Below, in pieces: positions 1 through 5,618 of a stretch of 6,740 nucleotides of DNA. Position numbers and translations under genes: made by a program. The DNA is taken from assembly GCA_937975585.1 (NCBI GenBank), contig CALJUC010000141.1:1-6740 (forward strand), given 5' to 3'. The notes below the pieces were generated by a model. That model searched no databases and was not told where the DNA came from. It saw only the letters and a program-made list of their open reading frames with translations. How positions within the stretch are numbered: the stretch's first letter is position 1; the number at the start of each line of letters is the position of its first letter. This stretch comes from an uncultured Moraxella sp. GTDB lineage: Bacteria; Pseudomonadota; Gammaproteobacteria; Pseudomonadales; Moraxellaceae.

Positions 1-30
1 CTGGAGTTCAGACGTGTGCTCTTCCGATCT
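1..30. other. Illumina TruSeq adapter remnant (not genomic)
   Basis: The first 30 bases match, base for base, the last 30 bases of the Illumina TruSeq read-2 adapter, ending in the characteristic GCTCTTCCGATCT. Genomic sequence starts at about base 31. Any reading frame that begins in this stretch, for example the GTG at 14, has an artefactual N-terminus. The match is seen directly; the adapter's identity is established knowledge. Confidence 0.97.
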
Positions 31-532
31 GGTCGCGCGTATCGTGCACTTTGAGCGTCATATCCGTGAAAATAGCCTAGTCGCCGAAGCCTTACCGACC
101 TTGGCAAAAGCTTTTCCGCAATATCGCCGTTTGACCATCAATCAGCTTTGCCAAAAAATGCATAACTTCTATGCTAAACATAGCTTAAACAAACTGCAAA
201 AGCAGATGTTTGAATTTGAACACCGTCCAAAAATGGCGATGAGTGCCTTTGATGCGTATCAGGCATTTTTGCGTAATGATATTGAGCTTGTGCCACTGCG
301 TGAGATTCGCGGACGTATCGCAATGGAAGGCGCGTTGCCATACCCACCGGGCGTGTACTGTATCGTACCGGGCGAAGTATGGGATGGTGCGGTATTGTCC
401 TACTTCTTGGCGCTTGAAGAAGGCGTCAATACTTTGCCGGGCTTTGAGCCAGAAGTGCAGGGCGTGTATTGGCAATACGATGACCGTGGCAACAAACTGG
501 CGTATGCTTATGTGTTGAAAGAATCTGAATAA
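31..532 (+). CDS. Orn/Lys/Arg decarboxylase, C-terminal fragment (probably ornithine decarboxylase, SpeC/SpeF type)
   Basis: This is the C-terminal ~166 residues of a PLP-dependent decarboxylase of the large bacterial ornithine/lysine/arginine family. The family is usually 700-750 residues, so about three quarters is missing, including the PLP lysine. The missing part lies beyond the contig edge; the gene itself need not be broken. Family hallmarks are GRIAMEGALPYPPGV, IVPGEVWDGAV, FLALEEGVN and LPGFEPEVQGVY, close to the C-termini of E. coli SpeC and SpeF as I recall them. Ornithine decarboxylase makes putrescine and CO2 in the cytoplasm and opens polyamine synthesis. The biosynthetic and inducible paralogues cannot be told apart from this fragment, so no symbol is given. 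The frame runs into the adapter with no genuine start codon. The TAA stop at 530-532 is followed 18 bases later by a strong terminator, so the gene ends its transcription unit. Lysine or arginine specificity is less likely but not excluded. Confidence 0.9.
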
Positions 533-550
533 TTGGTGTTTGTTGCAGAC

Positions 551-588
551 AAGCGAGCCAAATTTAAGTATTTGGTTCGCTTTTTTTT
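551..588 (+). terminator. Rho-independent terminator of the decarboxylase gene
   Basis: A 13-bp stem pairs AAGCGAGCCAAAT (551-563) with ATTTGGTTCGCTT (570-582), with one G-T wobble and a 6-base loop. It runs into eight T residues (581-588). It lies just after the decarboxylase stop and separates that gene from hisD. The reverse strand has no comparable T-run, so it acts mainly on the + strand. Confidence 0.92.
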
Positions 589-590
589 GA

Positions 591-641
591 TTAGCGTCTA
601 ATACAAAGCGGTATTAGCTGAATAAAACGAGTAAACGCTAA
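591..641. repeat. Two adjoining 7-bp inverted repeats upstream of the hisD promoter
   Basis: The outer pair is TTAGCGT (591-597) and ACGCTAA (635-641). The inner pair, CTAATAC (598-604) and GTATTAG (611-617), begins exactly where the left outer arm ends. Both are perfect. They sit between the decarboxylase terminator and the -35 of the candidate hisD promoter, so they would act as DNA sites rather than in the hisD mRNA. No regulator can be named. Confidence 0.5.
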
Positions 642-645
642 AATT

Positions 646-676
646 TTGCTATTTTTAAGCCAAAATCCTTTATACT
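646..676 (+). promoter_or_regulatory. Candidate sigma70 promoter of hisD
   Basis: A -35-like TTGCTA (646-651) and a -10-like TATACT (671-676) are 19 bp apart, slightly longer than ideal. Using TTATAC at 670 gives 18 bp. The start site would fall near 683, giving a leader of about 34 bases. A promoter is expected here because a strong terminator isolates hisD from the upstream gene. Confidence 0.5.
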
Positions 677-705
677 TAAATAATGAACTTTGTAAAAAAC
701 TTTGT

Positions 706-711
706 GGAAAG
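706..711 (+). promoter_or_regulatory. Ribosome binding site that sets the hisD start
   Basis: GGAAAG lies 5 bases before the ATG at 717. It overlaps codons 2-4 of the reading that would start at TTG 702, so it supports ATG 717 as the start. Confidence 0.6.
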
Positions 712-716
712 CATTT

Positions 717-2015
717 ATGCGTACTTTATCGACTTTAGATAACGACTTTGCACAGCAACTAGCCGAGTTGCTTGCCTTTGAAACGGTCAATGACCCGCAA
801 CTTTTGACCACCGTGGACAATATTATTGCCCAAGTGCGTAAGGGCGGTGATGCGGTGGTCTTAAACCTAACGCAACAATTTGACCGCCATCCGGCTCAAG
901 AATTTAGCGAGTTAGAGATATCATCAGAGCAATTAAAAGCCGCGTTCGACAACTTAGCCAGTGATGTGAAACAAGCGCTCGAGTTATCTGCACAGCGTGT
1001 GCGCGAATTCCACGAACACCAAGTACAAAAAGACTGGACGTATACGGAAGCACTGGGCAATACACTTGGGCAAAAAGTTACCCCGCTAGACCGTGTGGGT
1101 ATCTATGTGCCGGGTGGTCTAGCAAGTTACCCATCGAGTGTGTTGATGAATGCCATTCCTGCTAAAGTAGCGGGTGTCGGCGAGATTATCATGGTCGTAC
1201 CTGCGCCAAACGGCGAGTTAAATCCTTTGGTATTGGCAGCCGCGTATTTGTCGGGCGTGGATCGTGTATTGACCATTGGTGGGGCGCAAGCAGTAGCCGC
1301 GTTGGCGTATGGTACCGAAAGTATTGCCAAGGTCGATAAAATCACCGGCCCAGGTAATAAATACGTTGCTGCGGCCAAACGTGCGGTATTCGGTCAAGTC
1401 GGGATTGACATGATTGCAGGGCCATCAGAAGTACTGGTCTATGCCGAAGGCTCGCCCAATGACAACGCGGCATGGCTTGCGATGGACTTGCTATCACAAG
1501 CTGAGCATGATGCCGTGGCACAAGCGATTTTTGTGACCACCAGTGAAAAGCAGTTAAATGCGGTCAAAGATGAAATAGAGATCGCCTTGCAGCAATTGCC
1601 AAAAGCGGATATTGCGCGTCAAGCGATAGCCAATCGTGGTGCATTGATTTTGGTCAAAGACCGTGCAGAAGGTATCGAAGTGATTAACCAAATTGCGCCT
1701 GAGCATTTAGAGCTGTCAGTGGATGAGCCTGAAGCCATGCTAAGCGACATTCGTCATGCGGGTGCGATTTTTATGGGGCGTTATACGCCAGAAGCGATTG
1801 GTGATTACTGTGCAGGTCCAAACCATGTGTTGCCAACGTCAGGCACGGCGCGTTTTAGCTCGCCACTGGGTGTCTATGACTTCCAGAAAAAATCTTCAAT
1901 CATCTATTGCACGCCAGAAGGTAGCCAAGCGTTGGCCAAGACAGCCGATATTTTAGCCGTTGAGGAAAACTTGGACGCGCACGCACGTTCAGCACGCTAT
2001 CGTGTGCAAAATTAA
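717..2015 (+). CDS. hisD: Histidinol dehydrogenase
   Basis: HisD is a zinc enzyme that oxidises L-histidinol through L-histidinal to L-histidine with two NAD+, the last two chemical steps of histidine synthesis, in the cytoplasm. The product is 432 residues; E. coli HisD is 434. Signature stretches are [39 protein letters not shown] and [18 protein letters not shown]. The four zinc ligands known from E. coli (Gln259, His262, Asp360, His419) match Gln261, His264, Asp363 and His422, and the catalytic Glu-His pair matches Glu329-His330, so the enzyme looks intact. The start is ATG 717, with GGAAAG five bases upstream; an in-frame TTG at 702 would add five residues and lacks a ribosome site. It has a terminator on each side and no his neighbour in the window, so it appears monocistronic. 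Confidence 0.97.
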   Translation: MRTLSTLDNDFAQQLAELLAFETVNDPQLLTTVDNIIAQVRKGGDAVVLNLTQQFDRHPAQEFSELEISSEQLKAAFDNLASDVKQALELSAQRVREFHEHQVQKDWTYTEALGNTLGQKVTPLDRVGIYVPGGLASYPSSVLMNAIPAKVAGVGEIIMVVPAPNGELNPLVLAAAYLSGVDRVLTIGGAQAVAALAYGTESIAKVDKITGPGNKYVAAAKRAVFGQVGIDMIAGPSEVLVYAEGSPNDNAAWLAMDLLSQAEHDAVAQAIFVTTSEKQLNAVKDEIEIALQQLPKADIARQAIANRGALILVKDRAEGIEVINQIAPEHLELSVDEPEAMLSDIRHAGAIFMGRYTPEAIGDYCAGPNHVLPTSGTARFSSPLGVYDFQKKSSIIYCTPEGSQALAKTADILAVEENLDAHARSARYRVQN

Positions 2016-2034
2016 TTAGTTGGTCACACTGCTT

Positions 2035-2061
2035 ACCCCAACCTAAGCGTTGGAGTTTTTT
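2035..2061 (+). terminator. Probable Rho-independent terminator of hisD
   Basis: The perfect core stem CCAAC (2038-2042) / GTTGG (2049-2053) extends by two more pairs past one mismatch. It has a 6-base loop and runs into six T residues (2056-2061). It begins 20 bases after the hisD stop. The stem is shorter than that of the decarboxylase terminator, so some readthrough into the spacer is possible. Confidence 0.65.
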
Positions 2062-2073
2062 ATATTTATGACT

Positions 2074-2110
2074 GCTTAAAACATAAGTGCTTAAAAGTAG
2101 GTACTTAAAA
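2074..2110 (+). repeat. Three iterated GTRCTTAAAA motifs
   Basis: CTGCTTAAAA, GTGCTTAAAA and GTACTTAAAA form a short direct-repeat series. Their shared cores begin at 2074, 2089 and 2103, so they are 15 and 14 bases apart. They follow the hisD terminator at the start of the 454-base spacer before the YoaE-like gene. The spacing is not a whole number of helical turns. They could be regulator sites or simple slippage products. Confidence 0.5.
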
Positions 2111-2207
2111 TAAGCTACGTGCGATTTTAGCGCTCAGCATTGTAAGAGTATTGCTGATAGTAAACTCACCAGTTGCGTGAGCAAAGGCTTTTAGTAACAT
2201 TCATACA

Positions 2208-2237
2208 CTGACGCGCGATGCGACAATATGCTATGAT
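2208..2237 (+). promoter_or_regulatory. Candidate distal promoter of the YoaE-like gene
   Basis: CTGACG (2208-2213, 4 of 6 to the -35 consensus) and TATGAT (2232-2237, 5 of 6 to the -10) are 18 bp apart. Transcription would start near 2244 and give a leader of about 225 bases. The spacer is AT-rich, so chance matches are likely. Confidence 0.33.
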
Positions 2238-2331
2238 TTTGACTATATTTTTATGCAATATTACCCCTATATCATGAATAAAGTTCTATAGTCTTTTAAA
2301 TTCAGTTTAATACTGCGTCTAGCTTTTATGA

Positions 2332-2371
2332 AAAACAGGGCTTGCTGTACTATCTTGTGAAGCAGTGTTTT
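2332..2371 (+). other. Interrupted hairpin in the spacer upstream of the YoaE-like gene
   Basis: AAAACA (2332-2337) pairs with TGTTTT (2366-2371) and GCTT (2340-2343) pairs with AAGC (2360-2363), around a 2x2 internal loop and a 16-base apical loop. It is not followed by a T-run, so it is not a classical terminator. If the distal promoter is used, this would be the most structured part of the leader. The rest of 2112-2430 holds two weak 5-bp inverted repeats (CAGCA/TGCTG at 2135-2156, CTCAC/GTGAG at 2165-2181) and no convincing gene. Confidence 0.35.
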
Positions 2372-2430
2372 GCATATCTGTGCTGGTTTTTCTTGTCTTA
2401 AAATGAATTTCTTTGACGATAACAAACTTT

Positions 2431-2458
2431 TTGATGACTACATATAACTTTATATAAT
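2431..2458 (+). promoter_or_regulatory. Candidate proximal promoter of the YoaE-like gene
   Basis: TTGATG (2431-2436) and a perfect TATAAT (2453-2458) are 16 bp apart, the best sigma70 match in the spacer. Transcription would start at about 2464-2467, only 3-6 bases before the ATG at 2470. That implies a leaderless or nearly leaderless mRNA, which agrees with the lack of a ribosome binding site here. Confidence 0.55.
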
Positions 2459-2469
2459 TTAGAACGCTT

Positions 2470-4047
2470 ATGATGGAATTATTATCTGACCCATCCGCGT
2501 GGCTGAGTTTGGCTACGTTGGTGGTACTTGAGATTGTGCTTGGTATTGACAATCTGGTATTTATCGCAATTTTGGCGAACAAACTCCCACCGCACCAACG
2601 TGCCAAAGCGCGTAATTTAGGTCTTGGCTTGGCCTTGGTCATGCGCTTAATCCTGTTGTCGATGATGACATGGCTGATTACGCTGACCGACCCGATTTTT
2701 ACGTATGGCAGCTTTGATTTATCGGTACGCGATATTATCTTACTGGTCGGTGGTATTTTCTTACTATTTAAAGCCACGACTGAGTTGCATGAGCGCCTTG
2801 AGGGCAAACCTGAAGCCACCGAAAGCAAACTACACGCAGGATTCATGGCGGTGGTGGCGCAGATTGTTATCTTGGATGCGGTGTTCTCATTTGATGCGGT
2901 GATTACCGCCGTTGGTATCGCAAAACACCTAGAGATTATGATGGCGGCTGTGATCATTGCCATGGTAGTGATGGTGTTGGCGGCCAAGAGCTTGACTGAA
3001 TTCGTCGCACGTCATCCGACCGTGGTGATTTTGTGTTTAAGTTTTCTATTGATGATTGGCTTTAGCTTGATTGTCGAAGGTTTGGGCTTTCATCTGCCAA
3101 AAGGCTATCTATACGCGGCGATTGCTTTTTCCATTCTTATTGAAGTATTTAATCAGTTGGCAAACCGCAACAAAGCAAAATACGAGAAGCAAATTCCGAT
3201 TCGTGACCGCACTGCCGATGCGATTTTGCGCTTGATGGGCGGTAAAGCCGCAAAAGAAAATACGATCACACCAGAGAATAATGCTGAAGCATTTGACTAC
3301 GAAAGTATGCCGTTTGCCCAAGAAGAGCGCTATATGATTAGTGGGGTGTTGGCGCTTAATGAGCGTGATGTACAGACTATCATGACCCCGCGTAGTGAGA
3401 TTTCATGGGTCAACCTTAATAGTACGCGTGAAGAGATGCGCCAGCAAGTGCTTGATACCCCGCATAGTTTATTCCCTGTATGTCGCGATAGCATTGATAA
3501 AGTCGTGGGTGTGGTACGCGCAAAAGATATTTTGGACTTGCTTAATCAAGAAATTGCCGACTTGGATACCGCGATTAAGCCGCTATTAGCTAAGCAGCAG
3601 CCAGTATTTGTGTCTGAAACCATCGATAACTTAAAGCTACTCAATATGCTAAAAAATGCCAAAGGTAACTTAGCAATGGTGATTGATGAATACGGCCAAG
3701 TTGCGGGTTTGGTTACACCACTGGATGTGCTAGAAGCGATTGCCGGTGAGTTCCCTGATGAAGATGAAACCTTAGAAATCGTGCGTCATGAGGACTACTG
3801 GTTGGTAGAAGGTACAGCAAGCTTACACCAGTTGCGTTTGGAGTTAAATGACCCAGAATTATTGATTGATGCCGACCAGTTTACCATCGGCGGTTATATC
3901 ATTGCGCAGTTGTCGGATATGCCACAAGTCAACGATACCTTTGCTGAAGACGGCTATGTATTTACTATCTTGGAAGTATCAAGTTCGCGCATTTTATTGC
4001 TAAAAGTCGAGCGACAAGATGCCCATGCCGATAGTAATTATCCTTAA
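2470..4047 (+). CDS. yoaE: TerC-family membrane protein with CBS pair and CorC/HlyC domain (YoaE-like)
   Basis: This is a 525-residue inner-membrane protein with the domain order of E. coli YoaE (518 aa) and YegH (527 aa), and closer to YoaE as I recall it. Residues ~10-230 are the TerC part, with several hydrophobic helices and the acidic in-membrane motifs LEIVLGIDN (20-28) and ILDAVFSFD (134-142). Residues ~300-428 are a pair of CBS domains, including [10 protein letters not shown] (304-313) and [20 protein letters not shown] (406-425). Residues ~436-515 are a CorC/HlyC-type C-terminal domain. TerC relatives move metal ions, with manganese export shown for some, and CBS pairs often sense nucleotides. 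The transported ion of YoaE is, to my knowledge, not settled. Start: ATG 2470 is followed at once by ATG 2473, and the latter aligns with the YoaE start; neither has a clear Shine-Dalgarno. The gene stands alone, convergent with the lipoprotein gene. Confidence 0.93.
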   Translation: MMELLSDPSAWLSLATLVVLEIVLGIDNLVFIAILANKLPPHQRAKARNLGLGLALVMRLILLSMMTWLITLTDPIFTYGSFDLSVRDIILLVGGIFLLFKATTELHERLEGKPEATESKLHAGFMAVVAQIVILDAVFSFDAVITAVGIAKHLEIMMAAVIIAMVVMVLAAKSLTEFVARHPTVVILCLSFLLMIGFSLIVEGLGFHLPKGYLYAAIAFSILIEVFNQLANRNKAKYEKQIPIRDRTADAILRLMGGKAAKENTITPENNAEAFDYESMPFAQEERYMISGVLALNERDVQTIMTPRSEISWVNLNSTREEMRQQVLDTPHSLFPVCRDSIDKVVGVVRAKDILDLLNQEIADLDTAIKPLLAKQQPVFVSETIDNLKLLNMLKNAKGNLAMVIDEYGQVAGLVTPLDVLEAIAGEFPDEDETLEIVRHEDYWLVEGTASLHQLRLELNDPELLIDADQFTIGGYIIAQLSDMPQVNDTFAEDGYVFTILEVSSSRILLLKVERQDAHADSNYP

Positions 4048-4074
4048 CGGTCATTTAAGTTTGACATAACAATG

Positions 4075-4105
4075 AAAAAGGATTGAGCGATTCAATCCTT
4101 TTTTT
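4075..4105. terminator. Bidirectional Rho-independent terminator
   Basis: AAAAAGGATTGA (4075-4086) pairs perfectly with TCAATCCTTTTT (4092-4103) around a 5-base loop, and the T-run continues to 4105. The A-run on the left becomes a T-run on the minus strand. The hairpin can therefore end both the YoaE-like gene, whose stop is 27 bases away, and the convergent lipoprotein gene, whose stop is 32 bases away. Confidence 0.93.
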
Positions 4106-4137
4106 ATATGCGAGTTTTTAGTGTGCAGTCATGCTTA

Positions 4138-4668
4138 TTAGCCCGCGGGTACGACTTTCACATCAATCATATACAGACCTTTTAAATCTTGCAAACTGGT
4201 ATTGGTCGAGGGGGTTGGGTATATCGTTTCTAACGAGATACTATGGCCAAAGACCGTGGTTTTACGTTTTAAATCACCACGTAAATCACCAGATGACAGG
4301 TTGATACGCTCGGCTTTGCCATCGTTGTTGGTCACTGTCATCGAAACCGTGGCATTACCTGCCCAAATACATTGCGCGTTATATGGACAGCGGTCATCAG
4401 ATAGCACTTGGTCAAAGCTAACACTGATCGGTAAACCTTCAGGTTTCAAGGTTTGCTTTTCCTTTAACCGAATCATATCTTTGGCCGGTGGTAGGTTAGG
4501 ATAAGTATCGGTGAGATGAACATTCTCACCGACCTTAGGCTGCGTTTTACCGGATACAGATTGACAACCGGTGACCGCAAACAGTGTACCTACCCCAAGT
4601 AATAAACCAATCTTACGTGGGATTTTATAAGCTTGTGTTTGTGAAAAATTTAATTTAAATAATGACAT
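4138..4668 (-). CDS. Putative lipoprotein of unknown function with a CP-x4-C-x-WAG motif
   Basis: The product has 176 residues. A basic N-terminal stretch (K15-K19), a hydrophobic core (I20-V32) and the lipobox FAVTGC predict lipoprotein cleavage before Cys35. Nothing acidic follows the cysteine (QSVSG), so outer-membrane anchoring is plausible. The mature part is probably a small periplasmic beta-rich domain. Its clearest mark is DDRCPYNAQCIWAGNATVSM at residues 91-110, with Cys94 and Cys100 placed to form a disulfide. I recall similar (S/D)-R-C-P-x4-C-x-WAG stretches in uncharacterised secreted proteins of several phyla, but know no function. The ATG is well supported by GAGGTGAG (4671-4678) a few bases upstream. 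The 18-residue stretch before the hydrophobic core is long, and no later in-frame ATG precedes Cys35. The gene is tandem with coaX but 157 bases from it, and has its own candidate promoter. Confidence 0.85.
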   Translation of the reverse strand: MSLFKLNFSQTQAYKIPRKIGLLLGVGTLFAVTGCQSVSGKTQPKVGENVHLTDTYPNLPPAKDMIRLKEKQTLKPEGLPISVSFDQVLSDDRCPYNAQCIWAGNATVSMTVTNNDGKAERINLSSGDLRGDLKRKTTVFGHSISLETIYPTPSTNTSLQDLKGLYMIDVKVVPAG

Positions 4669-4700
4669 AACTCACCTCAAGGTTTTACTAATTCAGTCTT

Positions 4701-4727
4701 ATTATTATTTATCATTGTTTTTATCAA
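4701..4727 (-). promoter_or_regulatory. Candidate promoter of the lipoprotein gene
   Basis: Reading the minus strand, TTGATA (4727-4722) is a good -35. It is followed after 15 bp by AATAAT (4706-4701), 5 of 6 to the -10, within an AATAAT-type run that allows other registers. Transcription would start about 25 bases before the ATG. The spacing is short, so confidence is limited. Confidence 0.4.
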
Positions 4728-4730
4728 TGA
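4712..4730. repeat. Perfect 6-bp palindrome over the lipoprotein -35 element
   Basis: TCATTG (4712-4717) and CAATGA (4725-4730) are separated by 7 bases and cover the candidate -35. The geometry suits a dimeric regulator. The sequence is AT-rich and slightly reminiscent of Fur-type sites, but it does not match a Fur box well enough to call one. A further 6-bp pair, AATCAG (4730-4735) / CTGATT (4748-4753), adjoins it. Confidence 0.4.
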
Positions 4731-4762
4731 ATCAGACCTTAACTTACCTGATTTTGGTGCAG

Positions 4763-4800
4763 GGCAAAACCCCCATTGAGTAACGCTTTGCCGAGGGTTT
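4763..4800 (-). terminator. Possible structured terminator or pseudoknot downstream of coaX
   Basis: Two perfect 6-bp pairings interleave: GGCAAA (4763-4768) with TTTGCC (4787-4792), and AAACCC (4767-4772) with GGGTTT (4795-4800). They share two bases. On the minus strand the second ends in GGGGGTTTT, a weak terminator-like tail about 55 bases after the coaX stop. No better terminator follows coaX. Confidence 0.3.
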
Positions 4801-4825
4801 GTAAGGGTAGGTTAATTGTGTCGCA

Positions 4826-5557
4826 TTACTGACGCGAATTGGCAAAAAAACGTTGCAGTCCTTGCAATAGTAGGTCTTGTTGTATAGCCGGTTGGCGACT
4901 CAAGTGTTGTGCAATAATCGGGGCGTCCCCACCGGTCATCACTAACTCAAAACTTGGGTGCTGCTTGATAATCATCTCAATCGCACCCACAATCGATAGC
5001 AAAATCCCGCGATGTACCGCATCTTGTGTGGTTGTACCTGCGGCGATACTATCAAATGTACCATCGATGATACTAATCTGACGCGTACCTGAAAATAATG
5101 CCTCACGTTGTAGATAGATACTGGGGAAAATATAACCACTGAGATGATGGCCGTGGTCAATCAGGTCGATGGTTAATGCCGTACCACAACCGATGACGCA
5201 TTGTTGTTTGCTATTATCAACGGCACCAAGCATCTGTAGCCAACGGTCGACCCCAAGTTGACTGGCATTATAATCACTACGCATCAGCGCGTGCTTGGCA
5301 GTTACTTGGGCGAATTCAAAGGGCTTGTCAAGACGGGCGAGGCTATCGGCAACTTGGGTATTGGTGACTTGACCAAGCACCGATGACACCCCGATAAAAT
5401 CTGGGTTGAGTCGTTCAAAACGATAGGTTAAGCCTTTTAGCAAATCAGCCGGTGCTTGCAAATGTTGCTCTGCCGCTGAATCAAGGATATTACCGGCTTC
5501 ATCGGTTAGCCAGTATTTTAACCGTGTGTTACCTAAGTCAAGCCAAAGTTGAATCAT
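4826..5557 (-). CDS. coaX: Type III pantothenate kinase
   Basis: CoaX phosphorylates pantothenate to 4'-phosphopantothenate, the first step of CoA synthesis, in the cytoplasm. The type III form has an ASKHA fold, needs a monovalent cation and is not inhibited by CoA. The product is 243 residues, the normal length. Motifs in order are the phosphate loop LDLGNTRLK (6-14), GVDRW (102-106) whose Asp104 corresponds to the catalytic base, GCGTALTID (123-131), and TGGD (208-211). The usual GGxIxPG reads SGYIFPS (140-146). The start ATG at 5557 has AAGGGAA (5562-5568) four bases upstream. It lies 50 bases downstream of birA on the same strand with no terminator between, so birA-coaX is probably one operon. 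I recall the same pairing in Pseudomonas. Confidence 0.96.
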   Translation of the reverse strand: MIQLWLDLGNTRLKYWLTDEAGNILDSAAEQHLQAPADLLKGLTYRFERLNPDFIGVSSVLGQVTNTQVADSLARLDKPFEFAQVTAKHALMRSDYNASQLGVDRWLQMLGAVDNSKQQCVIGCGTALTIDLIDHGHHLSGYIFPSIYLQREALFSGTRQISIIDGTFDSIAAGTTTQDAVHRGILLSIVGAIEMIIKQHPSFELVMTGGDAPIIAQHLSRQPAIQQDLLLQGLQRFFANSRQ

Positions 5558-5590
5558 ACTATTCCCTTATTCTAAGCCGTTAAGGCTAGC

Positions 5591-5618
5591 CCCTTAGTGT
5601 AAGTCCCTTAATATAAGT
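5591..5618. repeat. 14-bp tandem duplication at the 3' end of birA
   Basis: CCCTTAGTGTAAGT (5591-5604) is followed directly by CCCTTAATATAAGT (5605-5618); 12 of 14 bases are identical. The second unit encodes the last codons and TAA stop of birA, and the first lies in the birA-coaX spacer. It looks like a small slippage duplication that left the BirA reading frame unchanged. Confidence 0.6.

Noticed and set aside
14..31. GTG start for the decarboxylase reading frame
   Set aside because: It lies in the adapter; the first residues are not genomic.
702..716. TTG 702 as the hisD start
   Set aside because: It adds five residues beyond the normal HisD length and has no ribosome site, whereas ATG 717 has GGAAAG five bases upstream.
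2328..2360. 10-codon ORF MKNRACCTIL
   Set aside because: No ribosome binding site, and it mostly coincides with the hairpin; nothing favours translation.
2244..2469. yybP-ykoY manganese riboswitch before the TerC-family gene
   Set aside because: Expected because of the gene family, but the conserved internal-loop sequences are not visible.
2319..2987. 222-codon open frame on the minus strand
   Set aside because: It is antisense to the YoaE-like gene, rich in Ile/Ser/Thr/Lys without domain logic, and resembles no family I know. It is a shadow of the real gene.
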